This document shows positions 7,944-17,517 of a stretch of DNA of 64,000 nt, one piece after another; within the stretch, counting starts at the first letter, position 1; every line of letters starts with the position of its first letter. This stretch comes from Candidatus Fukatsuia endosymbiont of Tuberolachnus salignus (GTDB taxonomy: Bacteria > Pseudomonadota > Gammaproteobacteria > Enterobacterales > Enterobacteriaceae), in assembly GCF_964030845.1 (NCBI RefSeq), contig NZ_OZ034983.1, positions 124,001 through 188,000 on the forward strand, given 5' to 3'. The notes below the pieces were generated by a model. It searched no databases. It saw nothing but the letters and a program-made list of their open reading frames with translations, and had not been told where the DNA came from. The position numbers and the translations under genes were made by a program.

Positions 7944-8531
7944 TCATTTATTGCCGGCTTGATGAGCAACGGACTTCACCACGGGGATGTTTTCTATCGG
8001 GTCGTATGCGCGTAAAGGAGCGGTTACCGTGTAGTGCAGTACTGCCCGTGGATGTCCCCCCATGGCACTCCAAAATTCCGCCATATTGTGTAAATGGCCA
8101 GGTTGGGCGACAAAGGCACGCGGCAGAGGATGCGCTGCTAACTGCCCTTTTAATAGTGCGGCCGGCCAGATGGGGTGACGTAATAAGGCATGAAGTACCC
8201 GGCTCAGCATGTCATGCTGGTCTTTATCCGGCGCGATCTCACTGCCGCTGCTGCCCCAGGCCGTAATCAGATACGAATAATCGATAGGAGCCGGTGAACG
8301 GGTGAGAGAGGTGGTATCAGCCCCCACCGTTTTTTGCTGGGCAAAAGGCTCACTCACCCTTAACGTCAGATTTTCTCGAATATCATAAAGAAAGATAGCA
8401 ATCAGTGGCGGGGTGATTTTTTGAAAAAAGCGTGTATCAGGCGCGGCAAAGACAACGTTAATCCCTGCCTCTTTCAACGCGAGTTCTTGTTCGAGTAAGG
8501 CAGCGAGCGTGTCATTGAGGTCATTTATCAT
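7944..8531 (-). CDS. eCIS tube/sheath terminator (Afp16-like, DUF4255)
   Basis: About 195 residues: INDLNDTLAALLEQELAL at the N-terminus, a central FLYDIREN motif and YLITAWG typical of the DUF4255 family, to which Afp16/Pvc16 belong. Afp16 ends tube and sheath polymerisation and sets particle length. The start at 8531 gives an ATGA overlap with the ATPase stop (TGA at 8530-8528), indicating translational coupling. An upstream in-frame ATG exists at 8543. The gene appears complete. Confidence 0.88.
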   Translation of the reverse strand: MINDLNDTLAALLEQELALKEAGINVVFAAPDTRFFQKITPPLIAIFLYDIRENLTLRVSEPFAQQKTVGADTTSLTRSPAPIDYSYLITAWGSSGSEIAPDKDQHDMLSRVLHALLRHPIWPAALLKGQLAAHPLPRAFVAQPGHLHNMAEFWSAMGGHPRAVLHYTVTAPLRAYDPIENIPVVKSVAHQAGNK

Positions 8532-10681
8532 AAGAAAGCCCATTGTTCTGGATGGATGATTTTGCCCATTTTTTTAAACTCACTTTGCGCGGCCGCTTTA
8601 ATATGCGCCAGGGTCACCTGAGCGCCTTTTGGCGTGGAGGGAGTACTCGCGGCTTTAAATGCGGCCGCCAAGGCGATATTTTTAATATGACCGCCCGCAA
8701 TCTCAAGGGTTGCCAAGGTGGAGAAATTAACCTCAGGACTAAGCGGAGTTTCTTTGGGCCAAATCCCTTGCCAAATCCGCAAGCGTTCCTCGGCAGTAGG
8801 AAAGGGAAAATCGATACAAAATTGCAACCGGCGCACAAAGGCGTCATCGATATTGTGTCGAAAGTTGCTCGCTAAAATAATGATCCCCGGATACGCTTCG
8901 ATTTTCTGCAAGAGATAACTGGTTTCCATATTCGCATAGCGGTCATGGGCGTTTTGCACCTCACTACGCTTGCCAAATAACGCGTCCGCTTCATCAAAAA
9001 AGAGGATCCCCTGGTGGGCTTCGGCTTCTAGAAAGAGTTGCTCTAAATTTTTTTCGGTTTCACCAATGTACTTGCTGACTATCGAGGAGAGATCAATTTT
9101 ATACAGTGTTAATTTCAAGCGAGCGGCGACAACTTCGGCCGCCAGGGTTTTGCCTGTTCCCGGGGGGCCGGAAAATAACGTGCTTAATCCTTTCCCACGT
9201 GTGAGCTGACGAGCAAACCCCCAATGCTCATACACGGTGGTGGCGTACTGAACATGATGGAGCAATTCATCAAGTTGTTGCCGGCAAGACAGAGGTAAGA
9301 TTATCTCGGGACACTGGATACTGGGTTGACAAGGACGTGCCAAGGTTGAAAGTGCCTGTGTGGTTTGTAACTTGCAGGCATGAAAGACGTCATCGATGCT
9401 GAGATCACGGGGATTATCCCCGTGGCTAACTTGTTTAGCCAGCTGTGCGGCTGAAAAAATTTGGCGAGGCGAAAAGCGAAAGCGCGTCGCTACGTCTATG
9501 ACCGTGTTTTGATCAAGGTGGGGTAACGCGCGTTGCCATAAGTCCTGCCTTTGCAGTGTGGTTAAGGGCGGCAGGCTTATCGTCAGTATTCTCTTCTCGG
9601 GGACCCTCGTTTGTGCCCAGGGCCAGTTGGCCTCACCGTCCATAAAGACAAGCCCACGATACGCCTTAGAAGCCGCCATGATTGGCTGGTGCCAGTCTTG
9701 TTGATCAGCCTGCAAGACTGATGGCATGCCACGCCAGTAAATCGCGGCATTGTGCAAATAGGCTTCACGTAAGATCAATGCTACTCGCTCCTGCGATTGA
9801 CTTTTTATCAATGCCGGTAAATCAACCACCACTAGCGTTATCTTTAACGCATGGCACAGGGCTTGCGCCAGCGTTCGTTTACCCGCGCCAGTGCCCCCTT
9901 GCAAATAAATCACTGCCTGCGCAAGCTCAGCACGGTGCTGTGTGAGCAGGTTATCGAGGCGATCACGCAAGGCATCGGGCAATATTAACGCCGATAAGGA
10001 TTTATCGGGTGTCATAATCGACACTATTGTGCTGAGCGCCGCCGGTAAATCTTCTTGCCCTAGCAGAAAGTGAGTGATCCGCTCACTGATATTGACCGGT
10101 CGGCTGAGAGAAGACGCCCCGTTTTGCTCGTTGATTTCAATCAGTGCGTAACGCCTCAGCGTTGCAGTAGGGGAAAGCCACCGTCTTATAGCCCCTTTTT
10201 CGCTCCAACTTTGGCTTAATAGGTTTAAAATCAGATCCATCGTGGGTCGTTTTTGATTAACATCATCGTGCAGATAAGCGAAAAATACCGCGTAGCGGGC
10301 ATCCCATTCTACCGTCAAACAGATAAGTAAAATGTCAATCTCCTGAGGTGTTAACTGAAAGCGTTGCTGCAAAGCGATTAACTGTAGCGAGATCTGATTT
10401 TTAATACTCTGCTCAACCGCCTGGTCAATCGCCTGGCGTTCATGAGCGAATTGACTCAAAGGAGAATCGATGTCGGCATACGCTGTATGCCAAAAAGGCA
10501 GCCCCACAGTGTCATTAAGTAACGCCTGCGCTTCTTGGGCCGTCACTTGCAAACCGGGGTAGGGATTATCATGCGTTTGTGTTGTGATTGCTTGTTTTAC
10601 ATAAGCTTTTATCAAAGCGTCCATGCGCTTAAGCTCGGTGAGCAAATGCTCAAACGAGCTTGAAAAGAATGAGAGGGGCAT
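8528..10681 (-). CDS. eCIS AAA+ ATPase (Afp15/Pvc15-like)
   Basis: About 717 residues. After an N-terminal helical region there are two ATPase-like modules. The first (about 255-440) has a P-loop-like GGTGAGK but no clear Walker B. The second (about 500-700) is a canonical AAA domain with FSGPPGTGKT (506-515), Walker B FFDEADALFG (564-573), sensor ILASNF and the arginine-finger region DDAFVRRLQF. Afp15/Pvc15 ATPases are needed for effector loading or particle assembly. The ATG at 10681 is preferred to the TTG at 10690 in the same frame; either way it abuts or overlaps the tape-measure stop by a few bases. Confidence 0.92.
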   Translation of the reverse strand: MPLSFFSSSFEHLLTELKRMDALIKAYVKQAITTQTHDNPYPGLQVTAQEAQALLNDTVGLPFWHTAYADIDSPLSQFAHERQAIDQAVEQSIKNQISLQLIALQQRFQLTPQEIDILLICLTVEWDARYAVFFAYLHDDVNQKRPTMDLILNLLSQSWSEKGAIRRWLSPTATLRRYALIEINEQNGASSLSRPVNISERITHFLLGQEDLPAALSTIVSIMTPDKSLSALILPDALRDRLDNLLTQHRAELAQAVIYLQGGTGAGKRTLAQALCHALKITLVVVDLPALIKSQSQERVALILREAYLHNAAIYWRGMPSVLQADQQDWHQPIMAASKAYRGLVFMDGEANWPWAQTRVPEKRILTISLPPLTTLQRQDLWQRALPHLDQNTVIDVATRFRFSPRQIFSAAQLAKQVSHGDNPRDLSIDDVFHACKLQTTQALSTLARPCQPSIQCPEIILPLSCRQQLDELLHHVQYATTVYEHWGFARQLTRGKGLSTLFSGPPGTGKTLAAEVVAARLKLTLYKIDLSSIVSKYIGETEKNLEQLFLEAEAHQGILFFDEADALFGKRSEVQNAHDRYANMETSYLLQKIEAYPGIIILASNFRHNIDDAFVRRLQFCIDFPFPTAEERLRIWQGIWPKETPLSPEVNFSTLATLEIAGGHIKNIALAAAFKAASTPSTPKGAQVTLAHIKAAAQSEFKKMGKIIHPEQWAFL

Positions 10682-10683
10682 TT

Positions 10684-13047
10684 TTACCAATCCACTTGTA
10701 TAGGTTTGTCAAGCCAGGGTAATTGAATGAGGTTGATAGGCCAGGTGATCCCTTTCATCAACACATCGTGGGACGTACGCTCTATTTGTAATTGCCAGTG
10801 ATAGGGGTGATTTCGTATCACCCCCTGGCGCATAAGAAAATGCTGAATCAAATAGGAGTTTGATAGGTGCGTCATCACCGGCCATTGGGTTTTGACCTGC
10901 GCAAAGAGCTGATCACATGCCGCCTGCTCCGCGACATTGACTTCAATGGTGCGCTCAATCGGTACTTGTAAATTCAGACCACAAAGGAGTTTATTAAACG
11001 TCAAGGTTTCTTCAAAGCATATCGACTGTGAGGTCATCAGGTATTGTAATAGCAACGCGGCTTGCCGCGCTGCAAGGGGATCAATAAAGTGATCTCCTTG
11101 CAGTAAGTGCGCCGTGGTGAAAAAGGGTTTTAAATAAATCGCTAAAAGCGCTAGCCCTGCATTATCAACGTAAATAGCTTCCTGTTGATCAGTATCCGCT
11201 TCTCTTGCCAATAAAGGTGGCGGGTGCCTTGTTTTCGTGAGCATTAACGCCGCTTGATGTGCTTGCTGCTGTTTTTTTAGCACCACAGAGAGCGTATTGA
11301 TCATTGCCGTGACAGGTTGCAAGGACGGTGTACTCAAAATAAGGTTGGCAACGTCGTGCTTAGCCGCTTTCACTGTAGCGGTTTGCCCCGTCAATGTTAA
11401 TAGTGTTTGGTATTGCCGATATAAGCGTCCATAGTGTTTACGCAACTTTGTCACTTTCTCTTTTAAATCATTTAACGACGCTTTCTCGCTGTGAGGGATC
11501 AATGAGGCTATCTGACTCTTTTGACGTTGCTCAGATTGACCGATTCCACCATTTGCCACTGTTATCGGCTGGGGTGACACTGTTCCCTGTAACAGGCGAT
11601 CATGCTGAACTCTGTCAACGCGTTTACTCGACGTGGATTGATGTTCGGCTTTCGTGATTTCTTGCTGTAACCGGCTTAATAATTGCCTTAACAGCGGGAT
11701 CAGCGCCGCAAATTTACCCTCTTGATGCCTGAGTGTGACTTGATTTGACACACTTGGCTTTATCTGTTCCATGATGCTACGAATAAAAACGTGATGTTTT
11801 CGCATGAGTGAAAAAGTGTCAAGTTCCTTCAGCGTTTGTTGCAACGTCACCAGGCGGTGATAAGGCAGATGCGCCAACGTTTCAGATGAAGAGATCCCTA
11901 ATTGAGGGATTATTTTGTTTAAATACGCCCTAAAGCGATTGAGTTCCACTTCTCGCGTCTGAGGATGTTCAGAAAATCTTTTTTTATTCGCCATGATGAC
12001 GTCGACAAGGCGATCCACCTTGCTTATCAGCCCTGTTTGGCGAGCAATATCAAGCACTGGCGTGTGAGTATAAGAGAGAGATGGTTGCTTGTTTTTGGCT
12101 GTACAAAAAGCTCTCAGTATTTGTAATTGGGTGAGCAGTTGTTCATAAATAGCCTCATTTATAAAAACGTTTACATCATTTTTTTCCCGTGTTGATGGAC
12201 TGCCATGCTGCTCAGGTAACAGTGTCGGCCAGGGGTCGGCAATTTTTTCTTGCGCCTTGAGTGTGGCGAACAGCCTCACCAAAAGGTAATGATAATTGAG
12301 CTGACAATGGGTGGCCAGGTGCAGCAGGATGTGCTTATAAAAAGCTGTCTTATCGATTTTTACACGGCTCATCATCTCACTGGTGATTAATATGGCTTGC
12401 CAATAAGCGCTTCTTAATGCCATGGCAGCAAACTGTTCTCGGGTAAAAGCACGGTGTAAAGGGACACTGATTTGTTGACACCACAGCTCCACATGATCGT
12501 TTTGGGCTAATAGTTGACTGAGGGCTAATAGCTGATCATCAGAACACTGTGCAATGAGGCGCTGTAAAGTGGCGGCTTGCGCGAGGTAGTGACATAATTT
12601 TTCTCTAAGCCGTGCGGGGGTACGGTCAATTAACCGAAGCAAGCATTGAGTCAGTGCCACGGCGTCTTTGGAAACCCACCAAGGTCGCGTGCCCGTTTTA
12701 ATAAAATAATCTAACGTACGGAGCGCTTGTGCATTTTCATCGCGCTTCATGATCGCCGCTGGCCTAAAGTTCTGTAATTGCTCAGCTAATGCTTGGGAAA
12801 AGGCTGTAGCGATCTGCTCAATAACCTGTTGTGGCTCAGCAGGTAATGTAATGACCCCTAAATCCAGTTCCACTTTATCCAGTGAATACCACTGATTAGC
12901 TTCAATCTGCTCATCACAAATCTTTGCCAAGATCGGCGGCAGCTGTACGCGTGCCCATTGACTGAGGGTATTTTTTATCGCCCAGCTTGGCTGCTGTGAG
13001 GACAAGTGCACTATCCAGGTTTGGCATTGTATAAGGTGCGTTGGCAT
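10684..13047 (-). CDS. eCIS tape-measure protein (Afp14-like)
   Basis: A 787-residue protein located between baseplate and ATPase genes, where Afp14/Pvc14 occur. Signature segments are the N-terminal WARVQLPPILAKICDEQ / LDKVELDLGVI and the C-terminal AGLALLAIYLKPFF and LPWLDKPIQVDW, found in the 'contractile injection system tape measure protein' family. The centre is long and mostly helical, as expected for a ruler that sets tube length. Overlap with the next gene supports one operon. No internal defects seen. Confidence 0.85.
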   Translation of the reverse strand: MPTHLIQCQTWIVHLSSQQPSWAIKNTLSQWARVQLPPILAKICDEQIEANQWYSLDKVELDLGVITLPAEPQQVIEQIATAFSQALAEQLQNFRPAAIMKRDENAQALRTLDYFIKTGTRPWWVSKDAVALTQCLLRLIDRTPARLREKLCHYLAQAATLQRLIAQCSDDQLLALSQLLAQNDHVELWCQQISVPLHRAFTREQFAAMALRSAYWQAILITSEMMSRVKIDKTAFYKHILLHLATHCQLNYHYLLVRLFATLKAQEKIADPWPTLLPEQHGSPSTREKNDVNVFINEAIYEQLLTQLQILRAFCTAKNKQPSLSYTHTPVLDIARQTGLISKVDRLVDVIMANKKRFSEHPQTREVELNRFRAYLNKIIPQLGISSSETLAHLPYHRLVTLQQTLKELDTFSLMRKHHVFIRSIMEQIKPSVSNQVTLRHQEGKFAALIPLLRQLLSRLQQEITKAEHQSTSSKRVDRVQHDRLLQGTVSPQPITVANGGIGQSEQRQKSQIASLIPHSEKASLNDLKEKVTKLRKHYGRLYRQYQTLLTLTGQTATVKAAKHDVANLILSTPSLQPVTAMINTLSVVLKKQQQAHQAALMLTKTRHPPPLLAREADTDQQEAIYVDNAGLALLAIYLKPFFTTAHLLQGDHFIDPLAARQAALLLQYLMTSQSICFEETLTFNKLLCGLNLQVPIERTIEVNVAEQAACDQLFAQVKTQWPVMTHLSNSYLIQHFLMRQGVIRNHPYHWQLQIERTSHDVLMKGITWPINLIQLPWLDKPIQVDW

Positions 13048-13060
13048 CGTCTGTAGACTG

Positions 13061-15910
13061 CTACGTTAGCGCTTTTCCCATGCGAAGCAATGCCAGTAAT
13101 TGCACCGATTCTTGCCAAGCAGAGGTAGGATCGGTGGCCATTTTCGTTAACCACGCCTGATAGACTTCTTCAAATGCGCACATAGCCTTGTAATTAAACC
13201 AATGCACATAAATCACCAGGTGGGCAGGCACTTCATTGATTAAGACGTCACAGAGCAATTTTTTAAAATTTTTCTCTTTAAATCGTTTTGACGCAGCAGG
13301 AAAAATAAAACTCAGTTGTAATGAATAAGGATCTTTCCCATGAATGTCCATCGCCCATTGAGCTTGATTCGCCTCTTCTGCGACAAAAGGCTTTTCAATA
13401 CAAAAGTAATCCTTGTCCTTCCATTTTATTTCATAATTCCCTTTATAATGACCGGTGTCAGAAACCGTGATGTGATCGCCTTTTTGTAAACCGTGATCGG
13501 AGGCATGACAAAAAGTGCTGTTAGGAAACGTCCATTTGCCTTGATTCACCTCTTCCGCGACAAAGGGCTTTTCAATATGAAAGGAATCCTTGGCGGTCCA
13601 TTTTATTTCATAGCGCCCGTTATAATGCGTGGTATTAGAAATCGTGATGTGATCACCTGCTTGTAAATCATGATCGGGAACGTGACAGACAGTTCTGTTA
13701 GGCGCCGATTTCGAAAAACGAGCAATGCGTGTAGGCGCTAAAGTGCTGTTAGGAAACGTCCATTTGCCTTGATTCGCCTCTTCCGCGACAAAGGGTTTTT
13801 CAATATGAAAGGAATCCTTGGCGATCCATTTTATTTCATAGCGCCCGTTATAATGCGTGGTATTAGAAATCGTGATGTGATCACCTGCTTGTAAATCATG
13901 ATCGGGAACGTGACAGACAGTTCTGTTAGGCGCTGATTCCGAAAAACGAGCAATGCGTGTAGGCGCTGATTCCGAAAAATTAACAATCGGTGAACCCAAA
14001 AATGCCCAATAGGGCTCAGTGGACGGCGTTGATCGGGGTCTTAGCAGCACATGTTCAACGAGGTGAAATCCTTCATCGTTAATCGTGGCGGTATTCACCG
14101 CTTGTATACCTAATAATCCGCAGAGACGCCTTTTGAGGCCAGCAATATTGTCCGTATCCCCCCTTTTTTGGGTATAGTTAAAGGCGCTGCCGCGGGCGGC
14201 ACTCATTTGCGGGTAGGCTTGCAGAAAAGCGAGTTTGTCCTCGAGATGAAACCCCTGCCAAGGCGCTTTATTTTCGCCAAGAGAAATCACCGGCTTACGC
14301 TGCTGTTGTTTGTCATATAACAACAGAGCGTCATCGATAAATTGCTCCCCAAAGCGGGCCATTAAATGATTTAACAATTTATTTTCACGTGTTATCTTCG
14401 TGTCAACATTTTCTATGGCTTGCTGTAAATGCGTTTTGTGATCGGGATTCAGTACACTGTCGAGTTCCGGCACATCGGTGACGGACTGGGTAAAATACGT
14501 CTGAATCGACCGAGGCGCGGTATCTCCTATTATAGGGGGACAAAATAGCTCTCTAATGTGTGCTAATTGCGCAAGATAATTGGCCAGCAATTGATCAAAG
14601 AAAAGTAAATACGCTTTGAGTTGTTTGGCTTGAATTTTACGCGCTGGAGAGACAGAATCGGGCAGCCCTAATGATCCTATACCGTAGTTGGGGGGGAGAT
14701 CATGTTGTATCGATACATAGTCGCCGAGGTGTCGATAGTGACCGAGGGGCAGTGGAATATCTTGTAGCGGCTGCTTTTTTTTATCGAATGCCTCGCGCTC
14801 CTTCACGTTTTTGAGATGTGCTTTAGCCGCCTCTATATTGATTTGACAAAGGATACCCTGGCGCTCAAATTGTAGATCGCTTTCGAGCAGTTGTTGCAAC
14901 GGTTTCAATTTCGGTGTGTAATTCAGATCCAGTTCCAACACCCAGGGGTGGTGAAATCCTCTCTTTTGACTGCTTTCCAGCGTAATTGTTTTCACCGACT
15001 GCACACCATCCATATCGAGAATAATATGAATAAAGTCGGAGCTACGCAGCGTGGTTTTACGATCAAATCCTTCCAGCTCAGTCTCATCAATAAAACCGTT
15101 GGCTAAAGGAGGGCCTTCAAAAATCGTGTCAATTGGCCTATTTTCCTGGCGCCGGGCACTCAGTGAATGAAAAGAGAGCGTGGGTGCAATCGCCTGACTT
15201 AATTGCCAGTAGATATGCGCCGCTAAGCGATCAAGATCCACATCATCGGCCACCACGATGTATAATTTTACCGTAATTTCTTCAAAGGGCAGCAGAATGG
15301 GATCGGCAAAATCCTCGGCGATCTGGCGGTATTGGTGTAATCGCGCTTTCACTGTCTTCATCAGCGCTTGTTCCTTTTTGCCATCGGAAACCGTGTCGTC
15401 CTTGGCGATATACACTTGGTATACTCCGTGCAGAGACAACGGTTTTGCCGTTGCCGTGGCTTGATTCAAGTGTAAGCAATTGGATTGGGCTTCATAATAA
15501 ATGGGCACCAAAGACGCGGGATTTTTTTCAATCCATGCGTTTCTGACGCCAGGAATATCGATTAACAATTTGCGATAGTCGTTGAGCGTCACAGGATGAG
15601 AAGTCAGAATATCACGTGCCGTAAACAAGGGGGCACGGCTTATGTTTGACGGGTTGCTTCCGTGGGCGGGCAATATGGCCAACAAATCTTTCATCTCAAA
15701 CGATAAGCGATAACTCACATCGGTGATGGCGTAACATAAACACTCCAATAGCGTGATACCGGGATCATGTGTGTTATGGTCAGTCCACCGCTCACCGGCT
15801 AAGCGTTGAATATGCTCAATACCCGTTTTGCGCAGAAAGGCATAATCCATGCCAAGCGGGGTTGGTTTTGTGGATGGCGCTGTCGTGGCCATGGCATCGT
15901 TATTTATCAT
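13061..15910 (-). CDS. eCIS baseplate protein (Afp12-like) with three inserted FCCH-like repeats
   Basis: A 949-residue baseplate wedge component. Its N-terminus (GITLLECLCYAITDVSYRLSFEM) and the following GpJ/baseplate-J-like regions are typical of Afp12/Pvc12. Inserted near residues ~650-860 are three copies of an all-beta repeat built on HDLQAGDHITISNTTHYNGRY, then FHIEKPF, the 'HGLxxGDxVTIxxTxxYNGTY' motif often found in phage fibres and adhesins. Two copies are nearly identical in DNA (13515-13742 and 13743-13967), so the duplication is recent. The C-terminus returns to family-like sequence (FIFPAASKRFKEKNFKKLL). The inserts probably decorate the baseplate or bind a ligand; inference. 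Confidence 0.85.
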   Translation of the reverse strand: MINNDAMATTAPSTKPTPLGMDYAFLRKTGIEHIQRLAGERWTDHNTHDPGITLLECLCYAITDVSYRLSFEMKDLLAILPAHGSNPSNISRAPLFTARDILTSHPVTLNDYRKLLIDIPGVRNAWIEKNPASLVPIYYEAQSNCLHLNQATATAKPLSLHGVYQVYIAKDDTVSDGKKEQALMKTVKARLHQYRQIAEDFADPILLPFEEITVKLYIVVADDVDLDRLAAHIYWQLSQAIAPTLSFHSLSARRQENRPIDTIFEGPPLANGFIDETELEGFDRKTTLRSSDFIHIILDMDGVQSVKTITLESSQKRGFHHPWVLELDLNYTPKLKPLQQLLESDLQFERQGILCQINIEAAKAHLKNVKEREAFDKKKQPLQDIPLPLGHYRHLGDYVSIQHDLPPNYGIGSLGLPDSVSPARKIQAKQLKAYLLFFDQLLANYLAQLAHIRELFCPPIIGDTAPRSIQTYFTQSVTDVPELDSVLNPDHKTHLQQAIENVDTKITRENKLLNHLMARFGEQFIDDALLLYDKQQQRKPVISLGENKAPWQGFHLEDKLAFLQAYPQMSAARGSAFNYTQKRGDTDNIAGLKRRLCGLLGIQAVNTATINDEGFHLVEHVLLRPRSTPSTEPYWAFLGSPIVNFSESAPTRIARFSESAPNRTVCHVPDHDLQAGDHITISNTTHYNGRYEIKWIAKDSFHIEKPFVAEEANQGKWTFPNSTLAPTRIARFSKSAPNRTVCHVPDHDLQAGDHITISNTTHYNGRYEIKWTAKDSFHIEKPFVAEEVNQGKWTFPNSTFCHASDHGLQKGDHITVSDTGHYKGNYEIKWKDKDYFCIEKPFVAEEANQAQWAMDIHGKDPYSLQLSFIFPAASKRFKEKNFKKLLCDVLINEVPAHLVIYVHWFNYKAMCAFEEVYQAWLTKMATDPTSAWQESVQLLALLRMGKALT
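13340..13967. repeat. Three in-frame tandem repeats inside the Afp12-like gene
   Basis: Two near-identical units with a 228-bp period (13515-13742; 13743-about 13967) plus one older, diverged unit (about 13340-13514). The period equals 76 codons, so changes in copy number keep the frame. A smaller flanking duplication (GGCGCTGATTCCGAAAAA) follows the second unit. Confidence 0.9.
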
Positions 15911-15974
15911 ACTGTTTGCTCTGTATTTTACTGTTCAGTCACATCCGGTTGTGTTTTTATCCCAATTGTCGTCT

Positions 15975-16202
15975 TTATTTAGGCGGATGAAGGGCTTTCT
16001 CGGCTTCATCAGAAACGGGCTCGGGTTCTTGCGTCAATATTTCTTCTAGCACTTGAATCGCGCCTTGTAAACGTAACAAGGTGTCATGCGTATTGGCTTG
16101 TTTTTCTTTAAGCTCGTTAAACACCGTTTGGCCTTGCGAAAAGGCCTGTTTTAGCTCGTCCAGACGACGCTGTAATGGTTGTTTCATGTAGGGGCGGCTC
16201 AC
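15975..16202 (-). CDS. Small coiled-coil protein of the eCIS cluster
   Basis: A 75-residue hydrophilic protein, predicted mostly coiled coil (LQRRLDELKQAFSQGQTVFNELKEKQANTHDTLLRLQGAIQVLEEIL), with an acidic, proline-containing tail. It lies between the fibre gene (43 bp away) and the Afp12-like baseplate gene on the same strand. Not recognised as a named family. It could be an assembly chaperone or minor structural protein of the fibre or baseplate; that is inference from position only. Confidence 0.6.
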   Translation of the reverse strand: MSRPYMKQPLQRRLDELKQAFSQGQTVFNELKEKQANTHDTLLRLQGAIQVLEEILTQEPEPVSDEAEKALHPPK

Positions 16203-16245
16203 TGTGTTGGAGGGGATAAAAGTGGCTTTGAAGATGAACTGTTTT

Positions 16246-17484
16246 CTATGGCGTGAGTTTCAAATGCACAAACAATTGCGCTATCATTTGCTGCTGTTGT
16301 TTGACCGCTTCCAGTAATACAGCAGTAAAACGCCCGTAATCAACGTATTTAAAATTATCTTGGTCACAAGCGACCAATTCAGGAAACGACGCTTGCAGTT
16401 CGTCGGCAATTAACCCTATTTGTGGCTCTTTGAGATAGTCTTTTGTCCTCGCATGGTCACTCCAGTCATAATAGATCCCCTGTAATCGTTGTATTTTGTC
16501 AAGCACCGGCCCGAGCGGTTTGATATTGGTTTTGATACGGCGATCAGAGGCCTGCTGAAACTTGTTGGCTCTTAACGTCGCGGTATCAATATCAAAATGA
16601 AAAGCGATATTTTTCGCCCCTTTTTTACGAAAATAAAGGTTATTATCCACCATCAGATACCAATGCTTATTGTAGCGATAAAACGCACCGGCGGCGCTAT
16701 TCCAGTGAGAAATCGCACTGGCTCCATCGATGTGTATCCCCCCTTGACACTCAATACGACTGTTACATTTGATATAACCTTTTGCCTCAATCGATATTTG
16801 ATTAACATCTTGTGTGCTAATCGTTAGTGTTCTCTGGGTGGTATCAAAATGAAACGCGGTATCTGCACTGCCCTGCCTGCGCAGGTGAAGCCCTTGATCG
16901 GTGGTGAGATAAACGGACCCATTACGCTGGTACAAGGTACCATTTTTCTCCCAATGTGTTGTTCGATCCGTTAAGCTCAAACCCCATGCCTGGACTTCAC
17001 CCTGAATATCCAATGCGTAGCTTGGACTTGCATGATTAATGCCTACCTTACCGTCTTTTTCAATAAACAAGGCGGTAGTGACAGCAGTGCCAACACGTAA
17101 CATATCCACGTCCTTCGTGGACTGAATATGCAATTGTGCGCCGGGATTAAAGGTGCCAATGCCGGTTTTCCCCTTTTCTTTATCAATGAAAAGTCGGCTT
17201 TTACCCTCATAAGATAAATTGAAACCGGTGCTATCGTCCTGAGGTTGATGATTTAAACGCCAGTAATCCGTATCGCAACTGCTTTCATTGACACAGAAAT
17301 CCAGCCAATTTTGTTGGTCACTCTGTGGCATGATGCGCAGCGGCTTTTCAACCCCTTCTGGTTTTTTGATCCAATCTTCTTTAACGTTTAAAAAAGATTC
17401 GAACAGATCGCTAAAATCTTGCGCGGTGGGTTTGTCACCGCGCTTAAAGCGGTCTTTTAGCTCTGCTCTGGTTTTTTGAGGCAT
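16246..17484 (-). CDS. eCIS fibre/baseplate protein with peptidase-S74 chaperone domain
   Basis: A 412-residue fibre-type protein. The N-terminus (RAELKDRFKRGDKPTAQDFSDLFESFLNV) is the attachment segment seen in many phage and eCIS fibres. Next come beta-rich repeats (GKTGIGTFNPGAQLHIQST, GKVGINHASPSYALDIQG). The C-terminus is the intramolecular chaperone/auto-protease S74 module: Ser-Asp start SDRRIKTNI, IQRLQGIYYDW, IGLIADEL, VDYGRFTAVLLEAVKQQQQ. S74 domains trimerise tail spikes and then cleave themselves at the conserved Ser. Ribosome site GAGGAAACC is well placed before ATG 17484. Confidence 0.88.
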   Translation of the reverse strand: MPQKTRAELKDRFKRGDKPTAQDFSDLFESFLNVKEDWIKKPEGVEKPLRIMPQSDQQNWLDFCVNESSCDTDYWRLNHQPQDDSTGFNLSYEGKSRLFIDKEKGKTGIGTFNPGAQLHIQSTKDVDMLRVGTAVTTALFIEKDGKVGINHASPSYALDIQGEVQAWGLSLTDRTTHWEKNGTLYQRNGSVYLTTDQGLHLRRQGSADTAFHFDTTQRTLTISTQDVNQISIEAKGYIKCNSRIECQGGIHIDGASAISHWNSAAGAFYRYNKHWYLMVDNNLYFRKKGAKNIAFHFDIDTATLRANKFQQASDRRIKTNIKPLGPVLDKIQRLQGIYYDWSDHARTKDYLKEPQIGLIADELQASFPELVACDQDNFKYVDYGRFTAVLLEAVKQQQQMIAQLFVHLKLTP

Positions 17485-17517
17485 TGTGGTTTCCTCTATA
17501 GAATTAAATGTAAAGCC

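Noticed and set aside
15258..15479. Several 60-90-residue frames antisense to the large baseplate genes
   Set aside because: They are shadows of the long conserved coding frames on the opposite strand, without ribosome sites or motifs.
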